From the NCBI GenBank assembly GCA_001662425.1, contig BDDC01000261.1, positions 16,637 to 80,636 of the forward strand: a stretch of 64,000 nt of DNA, in the 5' to 3' direction. Source of the stretch: Chlamydomonas sphaeroides (lineage: Eukaryota > Chlorophyta > Chlorophyceae > Chlamydomonadales > Chlamydomonadaceae). A program made the translations under genes and the position numbers. The notes under the pieces were generated by a model. It was not told the DNA's origin, did not search any database, and saw only the letters and a list, made by a program, of their open reading frames with translations. Of this stretch, positions 43,301-54,584 are shown piece after piece (the first letter of the stretch is position 1; the number at the start of each line of letters is the position of its first letter).

Positions 43301-45746
43301 CCGCTGCCGCCCGACGAGATGGCCGAGCTGGCTGCATCGGGCAACCTGGTCTTCGTAAACACAGGTAAACACATCTGAGCACCTGTTGTTGATTTCTTTG
43401 CCGTACGTTGCCGGCACCGTTGGGACATGCGGACCGGCAGCACCGCTGGAAAGTGTCCTGTTGCTGCATGGACCGTGCCACCGGAAGCGCAATGCCTGCG
43501 CCGCGTGTCGGGCACGCATGGATGCTGCCCAGGCCACCATGCAGGCACGCACCGGAGGGCCACGTAGGGGATCGCCGGCCGCGATGCGCAGCAGGGGCCC
43601 GTGCGCACAGGCGTGCAAGCGCAACGCGTGCTCTGTGCACCCGGGCCTCGGCGCGGCCCTCAAAGCGTTTGGGCATGGGGTCCGCGCCGCACGATCCGTG
43701 CGTCGGGTCCGGCTGCCAGCGGCCTCCACGCGTGGGGCGGCGCGTTTACTCCCCGCCCCCCTGCTGCGCCGCCGCCCTCCCCGCCTCGCAAGGCATTGCG
43801 TTTGCGCGCAACATACCCAGCGTGCGCAAGCTCTACGATGCACTGGCGGCGGCGGCGGGCGGCGGCCGCAACGCCTCTGCGCCGGGCGGCGGGCACCACA
43901 GCGGCCCGAGCCACGAGAGCGCGGCGCTGGCGCGGCTGCTGCTCAAGGAGGTGGCGCTCTGCTCCTCGGCCCACATCTGCCACGTGGTGTCGTACCTAGG
44001 TGCGAGCCGGCCGCGGCCGCAGCTGCGCGCGCGTGCGGCTCCGCACACTTGTAGCTGTGGCCGCGCGAGGCTGCGGAGCCGGTGCCGCGAATGAGGTCAT
44101 GCGCACTGCGAACCACAGCAGCTGTACATGCGCACTGCCAACCATAGCAGCTGTACACGCGCACTGCCAGCCACAGCAGCTGTACATGCGCACTGCCAAC
44201 CACAGCAGCTGTACATGCGCACGGTGCGGGCCGGCCGGCCGGCGCCCCACCGTCAAGAAGGTGACCGCCGCGGAGCCGACATGCCGGCGCACCCTCCAGC
44301 GACTTGTCCCCCAGCGGCAAGGCGGCGGCCCTGGCACCCCACGACGAGCCGGGACAGCGGCAGGGGCCTGCGGCGCGTACATTTGCACACCGCGGACGTC
44401 AGTCCGTGTGCAGACAGATGCAGAGGCTGCGACAGTGCGGCGCTACCGTGACGGTATTGCGGTGCGTCTGGCCGCAGGCAAGCTGGCGGCACTGGCCCGC
44501 CACAACGAGCCCGGCTACCGGGAGGGCTACAACGACACGCTGCCGGACGGCCATCTGGCGGCGCCCGGCGCGGCGGCGGCGGGCGCAGGTGCGGTAACGG
44601 CGGCGGCGGCGGCGGCAGGGGCGGCGGGGGCGGCGGACGCCGCCGCCGCCGGCGTGGCGCACCGGCGGCACTACCTGCCGCAGTGCCCGCCCTGCGAGTG
44701 GGCGGAGCCGCCGCGCAAGGACGAGGCGGGGCTGCGCGTGCGCACGTGCGACTACAACCGGGACCACTGCAGGTGGGGCCCAGGCCAGGGCCGTGCACTA
44801 CCGTATGATGACAGCTGTCGTGTTTTCATTTCTCGTGTCATCATGCCCCACCCCGTGTGGCGGGTGTGCAGCACACGCGTGCCAAGGGGCGGGACTGGCG
44901 CCCTGGGGCGCAGGGACCTGAGGGCCGAGCCTGGCAAGTCTCGGGGTGCGGCGAGCGCAGCCTCGCCGCCTCTCGGTCTCTGGCCCCGCGCCCGATGCAG
45001 GCGCAGGCGCTCGCCCGCCGCTGCCTGGCCTGCCCCAGGCAGCAGCGCGCGGCAGGGCCTGCCCGTGTCTCGGTGCAGCCGGCCAGGCCGCAACACGCCG
45101 CCACCCCCGCCACGCCTGCCCTCCCAACCCCTGCCCTGCCCCCGGGGCCCCGCAGCGTGAAGCAGCGGCTGTACATCCACGCCATCTGCGACGGCGCCCG
45201 AACAGAGACCCTCAAGGTGGGCCGTCAGTGATGGTCAAGCCAGGTCGGGGGCCGGGCGGGCAGGCGGGCGGGTGGACGGACGGGGCGGGCCTGCCTTCGG
45301 CACTGTCGGCGCACAAGCTGGAACTGCTCAGCCGTGTCTGCGCTGAGGCGGGCCGCGGCCACGGCTGTGACCGGCCGGGCCCTCGCGGTGCTGCTGGTCG
45401 GTTCGGCCTAGCCCCAGTCAGCTGAGCCCTCGGCGCCGCGCTGCCGCCTGCGCCTTCGCCGTCGTGGCCGGGGGCCCTTGCGGCCGCGCTGGCTGTGTTG
45501 GGGTCGCCGGGCGCCGTGCGCCGGCGCCCTGCAGCGCCCCTGTGCGGCCCCGACCCGACCCCGACCCCGACCCGGCCCGGCCCTCTCCTGGCCTGCCCTC
45601 CCCTCCCCCACTCGCCGCAGGGCCTTGGCGTGTGGTTCCTGGCCGAGGGCGACAGCACCTACCGGGTCAACGCCTCGGCCTTTGCGGCGGCGGGGCTGCC
45701 GTGCGGCGCCCGGCAGGACCTCGCGGAGCTGCGCATCGTGGCGTGA
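40381..45746 (+). CDS. Secretory glycosyltransferase-like protein, paralogue C
   Basis: Paralogue of the gene at 8918-15072. Exons: 40381-40649, 40775-40835, 41020-41103, 41858-41981, 42692-42739, 43256-43364, 43793-43999, 44478-44772, 45156-45216 and 45621-45746, about 460 residues. A signal peptide (MRALLLLLAWPLLSTRAVGG) precedes IPWHNPADYKPPTSGM. Then come VDLLNSIASLLLLGQQ, YLVAATRHGALEGC, HLTDTATG (the DxD region of paralogue A reads SDHDT), VFVNTGIAFARNIPSVRKLY, ARHNEPGYREGYND, CPPCEWAEPPRKDE and RLYIHAICDGAR, ending LAELRIVA. Exon boundaries and phases mostly match paralogue A. Two oddities: the intron after 41103 has a GC donor (GCGAGA), and the junction 41981/42692 is out of phase by one base. 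The family (PF03407-like) is inferred from the Rossmann start and the NTG-FxRN motif. Confidence 0.7.
42190..42265 (+). repeat. Imperfect 50-base-period tandem duplication in an intron
   Basis: AGGGGCTGCACGGATCGCAG occurs at about 42194 and again at about 42244, with CCGC before each copy. Confidence 0.85.
42919..42962 (+). repeat. 12-base tandem repeat (CATACATGGGCC)
   Basis: Three and a half copies, the last with one change, inside the intron 42740-43255. Confidence 0.95.
44101..44222 (+). repeat. 29-base minisatellite, four copies, in an intron
   Basis: Unit GCGCACTGCCAACCACAGCA plus GCTGTACAT, four tandem copies with one or two differences each, in the intron 44000-44477 of paralogue C. 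Confidence 0.95.
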
Positions 45747-47385
45747 GGCGCGGGACGGCAGGCCGGGCCCCCGCGGCCTCTTGTCGGGCCGGATCGCGAG
45801 CTTCGTCAGCGCTTCTGTGCAGCCCCAAGGGAGGGCCAGGTCGCGCACGGCGGAGCTGCGTGCTGCGGCACTGGTCGGGCCCCCGCGGCCCCGTGCGGCG
45901 GATAGGTGATGAGCCTGGTCGGGGCTCGAGGCCGGCACCGAGGAGGCAGCACCGGCCCCTGTGCGCGGGCGAGGGCGGAGAGGGTTGCTGATGTGGCCGT
46001 GAGCGGGGCTGCGGGCGTCGCCAGGTCGCCAGGCAGAGGCCTGCCCCTGGCCTGGGAATTCGTCCGTTGGGTTAGCTCAAGCGTCATCAACTGGACACTT
46101 GCTTTCACTCTGGCGAGGCCGCCAGGAAGGGACCTGGCAGGCGTGACGCGTGAGCGGGGCTGCGCACCGGGGCGTGGGGCGTGGGGCGTGGGCCGGCAGG
46201 TCAGGTCCCGGAGCCGCGCGAGGTTAGCGTAGCTGGATTGGCGCGGAGAGGAAGGCGTGCGTGGGGTGAAGCGAGGCCTGGGCTAGGGTCCGCGAAGGCG
46301 CGGCGTAGCGCGGCAAGAAAAAGTGCCCTATGGATGTGGCGAGTGAAGCATGCGATGGCTTGTTATGTGGCCGGATAAGATAAGTGTGGGGTGTGTTTGT
46401 GTAGCGTGAGCCCCAGCGTGGCACGCCGCGCGACGGCCGGTAGCGTGGCGGTGTCGCGCAGGGCGGTGTGGTGGGCAGAGCGTATTGTGGCACATCATGC
46501 AGCTCACGGCCGGATGGGGCCTGATGACGGAATCACCTCGGTGCACGTGTCTGCGTGGGGGGAAGGCTGGTCTAGAGCGAGGCTTTGATGCTAGAGAAAG
46601 ATTGTGTGGGTTTGTGCCCGCAGAAATCGCGCAAGGTATGCAGCAAGAGTCCTACTCACTTGAGAAGTCGACCAAGGCGCGGCAAGGGTCACGAAGGCAA
46701 GAAGCTTATCCTGTGAAACTGCTGTTAAGCCGCTGGCGCGGTGCCTTTCCCGGCTGCAACGCAGCCGAGAGAGAACCTGTTAGACGGGGCAGGATAGCGG
46801 TGACCTTGTCCAGCATCTAGTGAGGTCAGAAGGAGTGAGGGAGATGCCAGCCCTTGCCAGAATGCCGACAGCGGATCGGTGCAGTTAAGCTTCGACAGCC
46901 ACAAAGGGGTATTCTGCTTCAGGGGAAAGGGGCAAGGTGGGTACCTCCCATGACTTTGTCGCGGGCTCTAAACATCAAAAGCAGAAGGGGGCACCGACAC
47001 CGGGTACCGGTTGTCACGGCTACGGCCGGAACCGAGAACAGTGGGACTCGGGCGCCGAGCCTGCCACAAGCACTTGCCCCAATCCTAGCTTTTGTAAACT
47101 GTACTAGCGTTTGACGGACTATTAAACTCGAAATCGTGGGCGCCGATAGGGCGCCGAGAGGTCAGGGGGGCGGGCCGCGGGCGCATTGGGTATTGACACG
47201 CATGTTGTGGGTTAAAGTTAGTAGGTCATTCCGGTGAATCCATTAAGGCGCCTTAGCAACACGGAACAACACACCTACATAGCTCGTTAGTTCTGCCTGC
47301 ACCGCGCCCCGAAGTTTCTGCCCATCGAACACTCCCGCCATAAGCCGGGTTCTGCCCTAACGAACGTTAGCCTCCTGTCGCAAGG
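45747..47385. other. Intergenic region between paralogue C and CCT2
   Basis: No gene recognised. The only plus-strand TGTAA is at 47093-47097, more than 1.3 kb after the stop of paralogue C. The final few hundred bases must contain the CCT2 promoter. I saw no tRNA or snRNA-like fold. Confidence 0.4.
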
Positions 47386-50300
47386 ATGGCGGTGAGATAT
47401 CACGCAGTATGGCCTCCCAAGCAAGGGCCGCCGCGATCGGCGAGTTGGCGTGACCCCTGGACGCTTCCTCCCGCCGCAGCTCTCTCAGCAAACAGGGATA
47501 TTACAGCAGGGTGCAACGGAGGAGCGCGGCGAGAATGCGCGAATGGTGCGACTAAGCGCGGTGGCGCGCGGGAACGCGGGACAGCCGGTTTGCCTTCCGG
47601 CCGCCGATGGACTCCTCACCTGCTGACTGCAGGCGTCCTTTGTTGGAGCTGTCGCTGTCGCGGACCTCGTCAAGTCGACGCTCGGGCCAAAGGGGATGGT
47701 CAGTCAGATCTGCGCCTCCCGCGCACCTCGTGCCACTCCGCTTAGAGTACTGCGCCTGCCCCTCACAGGATAAGATTCTGCAGAGCATGAGCCGTGGTCA
47801 GGAGGTGACTATCACCAACGATGGTGCCACCATCCTGAAGGCCATCTACGTCGACAACCCCGCCGCGAAGGTCCTGGTCGGTGAGACGGCCGCTCCAGCC
47901 ATGGGAAGGGCCCCGTACGCATGTGACTTGACCCTGGACCCACTTGTAGTGTCGGGGGGCGACAGCGGCGCCCCTGTCCCTCACTCGTAAGCAGCGGGGA
48001 GCCCCAGCTGCCTGCGGGGCTCCGTGGCTTCGGCCCTGGTCTTGGGCTTTTTCGCAATGGGCGTCGTCTCGTGTGCAGCCTACCGGCCGTGGGTTTCCTT
48101 CAGCAAAGACCTGCGCTCAGCCTGCATATGGGCTTGCAGCGACGGCCGGTACATTCGTCAACGTGGGCCGTGACAGGGAGACGGCGCTCCATGAGCAAGC
48201 AGCCAGGCTCATGGCCCTAACTGAACAGCTGACGTGCTCATGCTGCTGCCGCGGGGAGCCGCAGCTGGCAACAGCCGGGCCCGTGGCGGCAGGCAGCCGG
48301 GCCAACTCGTCAGAGCTCACCCGGCGCGATGAGCTAGGTCGACGGCACGGCGGGGCCACCCCGGCGCTGCAGCAGCATAGCGAGATGGCCACTGTCGGCC
48401 TTGCAGCCCAGCCGCCACCTGCCTAAGCGCTCTGCGGTGCTCTGGTAGCCGCGCACTGCGACAGCCCCGCCCTGTGCCTCATCCAGCAGCAGGGCGAAGC
48501 CCCAGTTGCCGGACGGTTCTGTGGCGGTGACAGGTGGCGACTGTGCACGACCCTGGTGCCGGGCTCCGACAGCTCAAAGCTGTGGCCCCGAGCCGCGTCG
48601 CGCCGTTCCCCTGATCGGCGTTGCTGTGCGCGGCCCTGTGCGCTGGCGGTCAGCTCACCCCATACCACCGTCCCCGGCCCGTCCCCACCCACAGACATCT
48701 CCAAGGTGCAGGATGACGAGGTGAGCTTCGGCGCGGAGGGAACGGCCGGCAGGGCGAACGGTCGGGGGCTGGGGAAACGGAGAGATGAGCTCATCGCGTG
48801 GCGCTGCACGTGGCGCCGCACGCGTGCCGTGTCCCGCGGCCATTGCGACCCCCAGCCGTCCCCGCCTGGCTGCGGTGCTCAGCTGGTTGGCGCACACCAA
48901 TGCTGCCACGCCAAGGTCACCGGTGCCACATGCGCGGCGGTGCAGCAAGCGCGCCGGGCCCCCGCGTGCAACTGCGCCCTGGCCCTGCCACCCCCATCAC
49001 CGCTGCAGCCCCTCGGCCGCCCTTCTGCTTGCGCCTCCCCCTGGGCGACGGCACCACGAGCGTGTACTTGCTGTACCCTGCCCCCGCCCGTGCCCCATCG
49101 CCCCTGTCCCCGCCAGCACGCCCCTAACCCAGCTGCCCCACCCTCCCCCTTGTGCCCCAGGTGGGCGACGGCACCACGAGTGTGGTGGTGTTTGCCGGCG
49201 AGCTGCTGCGCGAGGCGGAGTTGCTGGTCAACCAGAAGGTGCACCCCAGCACCATCATCGCGGGTGAGCAGCAGCAGGGGCTGCGGCACGCACGTTGGCG
49301 CTGGTGGCCACGCGTGGCCACGAGAGCATGGGTGCCTGTGGCTTGGCGGCCACCGCCCGCCGTGCGGAGGCGTGCTGGGCATAGCGAAGGGACCGGGTGC
49401 AGGGTCGGGATGGCGGGTGTTCACGTCAAGGCAGAAAGAGTACCACTGGGTAGGGGACTAGGGGTGGAGCGAGGGCGTCGTGCTATGGTCCCGAAGCTGG
49501 TGCTGGGGACAGGTCTGGTGTGGGGACAGGTCGGCGCATCGGAAGGCAGCGGACAACAGCGGGGGGTTGTGCGTGGGGACGCCTGGCAAGGTTCCATGTT
49601 GTCCTCAGGGTGCCCTCCAGCTGAGGCGCGGCACCCTCCGCTTGCCTGCTCGGCGCCCATGCAGCCGCCGACCGGCGCTCACCACGTTCATGTCCGTGCC
49701 GTCGCCCCTGCCTCGCCCCAGCCTCGCTGTGGCATGTACTTGCCTTGCCCCCGTCCATGTATTACCCGTCAACCCCTGCCTTGCCCCCGTCCCCCTTGCC
49801 CCGCTCCCCGGCTCAGGCTACCGCGAGGCCTGCGACTGCGCTCGCGGTGTGCTGGAGTCGGGCGCCTTCACGCACGCTCCCGACACTGAGGCCTTCCGTA
49901 CCGACCTCATGAACATCGCCAAGACCACGCTGAGCAGCAAGATCCTCACCGTGGTGCGTTTGCGGGGATGGCGCGGTACCCCAGGACGCAGCATCCACAA
50001 GTACATGCCGGGACCAGGACCCGTACCGTAGGGTTGGGCGGCTAGGAACCGCCAGCAGTGATGCCGACTAGCCATAGCGTGACAAGCCATGGCGCCGGCA
50101 GGCGGTGCTGCGGTGGGGGGTGGGTCAGGGGCCGTGTCGTGACAAGCCGCACGCGTCGTGCCCCTCAGGACAAGGAGCACTTCGCCAACCTGGCGGTGGA
50201 CGCCATCCTGCGGCTCAAGGCGAGTGCCTTGGCGGGTGCCGGGTCGTGGGCCGGGCCTGGGGCACGTCGAGGCCCATCACTGGCCGGAAGGCGCCGCGCT

Positions 50301-53300
50301 TGCATTCTCCGGTGCCTCCAGGAGCGGGGGACCGGGGGTCGCTCGCTGTGCTGCCCCCGGCAGCACCCCGGCAGGAGCTGCGGACGGGGCTGGGGCCGGG
50401 ATGCGCGGAGTCTTGTGGCAGCCGCTACGTGGGGTTGGCACCGATGCCGGCACCTGCACGCAAACGCAGCGAGCCGCACAGATGCGACTGGCAGAGCCTG
50501 CGCTCAGCAGTGTAGTTACAACCCATGCTTGCCCTCTCAGGGTAGCGGTAACCTGGAGGCCATCCACATCATCAAGAAGCCGGGCGGCACGCTGCAGGTG
50601 GGGGCGGCGGGGGAACCCCCGGGGGAATCCGGGTTAGCGGGGCAGCTGGCAGGCAGGGGGTCACCGGGGGCAGCGAGATGCCATGGGGTTCCGGGGTATG
50701 GCACGCTGTGTGGAGATGGGTCAGGAGCATGCCAGATCCTATCTACCAAGCCGAGCAGCTTTGCTCCGCCTAGCATACGTGTGGGCCATGATTATGGTGA
50801 TAATGGTGGTCGTGGGTTGTGGGTTGTGGGGCCAATCACGGGCCCGAGGGAGCCGAGTCACTGGCCACGGACCGCTGGGCCTCCTACGTGGCCGTGCATT
50901 GACGGATCCTTCGGCGATCGCTTCCTCCCCCGCAGGAGTCGTTCCTGGATGAGGGCTTCATCCTGGACAAGAAGATCGGCGTGGGCCAGCCCAAGCGAAT
51001 CCAGGTGCGGTAGGAAAGGTGCCATGGGGTTCCGGCATGAGGAGAGTGTGTGCAGCCGAAGAGCGTAGCAAGGCGGGGGCGGCGTTTGACAGAGCCCACC
51101 CGCGAGCCGCAGCGCCGTGGGCTGCGGTGCCCGGCCGCAAGATGCGCGAAGTACCGTAACCCCGCTGTGCCCGCGTGACTCTGGATCTGGATCTCAGGAC
51201 GCCAAGATCCTGGTGGCCAACACGCCCATGGACACGGACAAGATCAAGATCTACGGCGCCCGCGTGCGCGTGGACAGCATGGCCAAGGTGGGGCTGAGTT
51301 GGCGTGGGGCGGCAGCGTGTGGGCTGGTGTGCGGGCGTGGTGTTGGCAACCAGCTTGGCGGTGCGGCCATGCGTGTGGCTCGTCGTTCTCCGCCGCTCGT
51401 GGCGAAGGGCCCTGGGCGCTGCCCGTGCACAACCCCCCGCACCTGGCGGCAGCGCGCCAGGGGATCCGGGTCGGGGACACTTCTCCCCGTTGCCGCCGCC
51501 TACGCCGACCCCTGCGCTGCCGCCTTGCCTGCTTGCGTTGCCGTGTCCGTTTCGCGCCGCGCGTGCAGGTGGCGGAGATCGAGGCTGCGGAGAAGGATAA
51601 GATGCGCGCCAAGGTGCGAAGCCGACACACACACCCAACGTTCTCTCTGGCCGCCCTGCGATCTAAGCGTGCTGCCCGTCCTGCGTGGCGAGCATGGGCC
51701 TTCGTTCCTGCGAGTTTCGCTCCATCATCCACGGCATTAACCGCCCCGCTTCAAGGGTACACATCGCGACTCATCTTTTATTTCATCGCGACCATGCGCC
51801 CGCAGGTCCGCTCCATCATCGACCACGGCATCAACTGCTTCATCAACCGCCAGCTCATCTACAACCTGCCAGAGGAGATGTTCGCGGACGCGGGTGGGGC
51901 CGGCTCCTGGCTTGGGGCTTCCTGTTGTGCCCCGGTCCTAGGGCGGCAAGGGCCTCAGCAGGCCAGCGGGCGCCTCGCCTTAAACTAGTTGGCCGCACAA
52001 CCTGCCGAAGGAGCGCGTTCTCGGACGCGGGTGGGGCCGACACCTGGCTTGGGGTTTCGGTCCAGTATGGTAACGCCGCGGTCCGGTAGGGTCACTCAGG
52101 AGCTCTAGCATGCTTCACGGGCAGGCGTCCGCGGACAGGGGCGAGGAAGCGCCCAGCGGGCTGGGCCGCAAGGGCGCGCTTACCTCAGCGCTGGGGCGTC
52201 AGGTCTGTGTGGCCAACCACCACCCCAGGATCACGCATGCGTCGTGCAGAAGTCCTCGCCAAATCTGCACGCATTGCTGGTACCGGATGCCGTGGCGGCT
52301 GTCGCTCCCCGCCCTCGCCGACCCCTTGGCGCATCCTCCCCCGGAATCACCCTGCCAGGCGTCATGGCCATCGAGCACGCCGACTTCGACGGCATCGAGC
52401 GGCTGGCGCTGGTGCTGGGCGGCGAGATCGCGAGCACCTTTGACTCGGCCGAGGACGTGCGGCTGGGCACGTGCAAGCTGATCGAGGAGATCATGATTGG
52501 CGAGGACCGGCTCATCCACTTCTCGGGTGAGGGACCTGTGTCGGAGGCGGGGCGGGAGCGTGTACAGCAGGGGTGGAGGAGAACGGCGGGGGTGAGACGG
52601 TCGGGATGGGACGAGCGATCCACGCTGCTGTCGGAGCCACGGCGATCGTGGGACGGTAGCTGTCGAGCTGCTGGGCTGCCTGCGCAACCGAAGGACGGTC
52701 GCGTTCTTCAAACGCTGCTACCTCCGTCACCCGCCAGGCGTGGCGCTGGGCGAGGCGTGCACCATCGTGCTGCGCGGCGCCTCGTCGCACATCCTGGAGG
52801 AGGCCGAGCGCTCCCTGCACGACGCGCTCTGCGTGCTCAAGGCAAGTCCCCACCCCTTGGTACAAAGATCATCGCTACTAAGCTACTCGTTTGCCAGCAC
52901 ACGATGCGACGGCGAGGGCGCCTTCACGAACACCACACGCGCATGCCAGCTTGCAGCTTGCAGCTCGTGGCACGGTGTTTCAAACCGAGAAAGCGGCAGG
53001 GGCTGGTGCCTGCACGCATCCCTGACCGCTCAAGGCAGCAGTCGGCGGCAGCACTGGCGCGCCGGCAGCTGTTGCAGGCCCCTCGCACCCGTTGCACCGC
53101 CGCACCTCCTGCTCCACGAAACCCTTGCCTCTCCACGATCACTTGCTACTCCCAGGCCCTCCCATTGTGTGGCCCTCCTGGCATCCCTGCCTCCTGCCCG
53201 CCCGGCCCTGCGCCGGTCTCGGCTGGCCATGCTGTTTAGCAACCCAAACTTCCCCACGACGCCATCGCCGCGGTGCCTCAACCCCTAACCTTGCGTCCGT

Positions 53301-54584
53301 GCTTTTCTCACGGATGGTATGCCACCCCTTCCACCTTCCCGCAGGAGACGGTGGCCGACTCGCGCGTGGTGTACGGCGGCGGCTGGCCGGAGATCCGCAT
53401 GGCCAAGGCCGTGGAGGAGCTGGCCAGCAAGACCCCTGGTGAGCAGGCCTCGGGTGCCGGCATCGAGTCTTGATGGCAACTGGCCGCCGATGCCAACCTC
53501 GGATTCAGCAAGCCGCCTCCTGGGCGGCAGGGACGGTAGCTGGCGCTGCCCGAATGTTCGCTGACCGGCCCTGGGGCTGGCGGTGGTCCGCCGAGCCCTT
53601 GCCCTGCCCTGCCCTGCCCTGCCGCTGACTCGCTCTCCGCTGACCCAACCGTCGCATACGGTGCCTCGCTGCTGCTGCCGGCGGCCCGCAGGCAAGAAGG
53701 CGCTCGCGATGGAGTCGTTCGCTCGCGCGCTGCGGGCGCTGCCGGCCACCATTTGCGACAACGCCGGACTGGACTCGGCCGACATCGTGGCCACGCTCAA
53801 GGTGGGCGGTGTGAGGCAGTTGCCCTGCCAAGCATACCGCTGGATAAGACGGCTGCGTGCTGGCCCGCGCCGCGCCTGCACTCGCCTGCACTCGCCGTGG
53901 CACGCGTCAGCCTCGTGGCTCCTGCCCTTGCCCTGTGAGCCCTTGCAATGGGCTGCAGCCAGCGCGCTCACCGTCTTGGCGCCGCACGCGGCCGCTCGCC
54001 TGCCTGGCCCAACCCTAATCCCCAGGCCGCGCACGGCGCCGACGGCAGCAGCCGCATGGGCGTGGACGTCATCGCGGGCGAGGCGGGCGACATGGAGGCC
54101 CTGGGCATCTTCGAGTCTTTCCGAGTACGGCAGCAGGTACGGCCGGCTACACGCCAGCGGTTGCGGTACATCATCTGTGCAGAAATTCCACGAACTCGAG
54201 CGTCCCAACGTAGAGCTGTGAGCTGTCTTGCGTGTAACTGACGTGTGCCCTACAGCATGTATGCTGCATAAGCAGCACCAGCGGTTAAGCAGCGATACAC
54301 CAGCGGTGCGATGCACGGTCGTGCCTCCTTCGCCCGCACGCCGAGCGTGGGTAGATCTCTGTCGGCTGCCTGCGCCCGCCACATCCTCTGTGACCCGCAC
54401 CCGCCGCAACGGTCGTGACCAGCGGGCAGACAGCCGCGCGCGTGCGCTCGAGGCACCGCAGGGTCACCCAACACCCGGCCGCTCCGCCACGCCGCCACAG
54501 GTGCTGCTCTCGGGGACGGAGGCGGCCGAGATCATCCTGCGCGTGGATGACATCATCAAGTGCGCGCCCCGGCAACGAGGGTAA
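47386..54584 (+). CDS. CCT2: T-complex chaperonin subunit beta (CCT2)
   Basis: ATP-dependent subunit of the cytosolic group II chaperonin that folds actin, tubulin and other clients. Nineteen exons: 47386-47391, 47489-47545, 47633-47698, 47769-47880, 48695-48720, 49161-49263, 49817-49953, 50169-50219, 50541-50597, 50936-51004, 51198-51287, 51569-51613, 51806-51893, 52359-52526, 52738-52841, 53345-53438, 53692-53801, 54026-54136 and 54501-54584. They join in phase to 525 residues, normal for CCT2. The first exon codes only Met-Ala. Visible hallmarks: ATP loops TLGPKGMDKIL, NDGATI (60-65) and GDGTTSV (91-97); EHADFDGIERLALV; GGEIASTF; VALGEACTIVLRGA; EAERSLHDALCVL; DNAGLDSADIVA. Two introns have GC donors (50220, 52842). 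The final codons APRQRG differ from plant and animal tails, so a further exon at the 3' end is possible. Confidence 0.96.
49042..49060 (+). repeat. Intronic copy of the start of CCT2 exon 6
   Basis: TGGGCGACGGCACCACGAG is identical to 49162-49180, the GDGTT-coding start of exon 6, exactly 120 bases upstream in the preceding intron. Confidence 0.9.
51997..52056 (+). repeat. Intronic copy of the end of CCT2 exon 13 and its donor
   Basis: Near copy of 51861-51917 (ACAACCTGCC, then GACGCGGGTGGGGCCG, then CTGGCTTGGGG). It spans the last codons of exon 13, the splice donor and the intron start, and lies about 136 bases downstream in the same intron. Confidence 0.9.
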
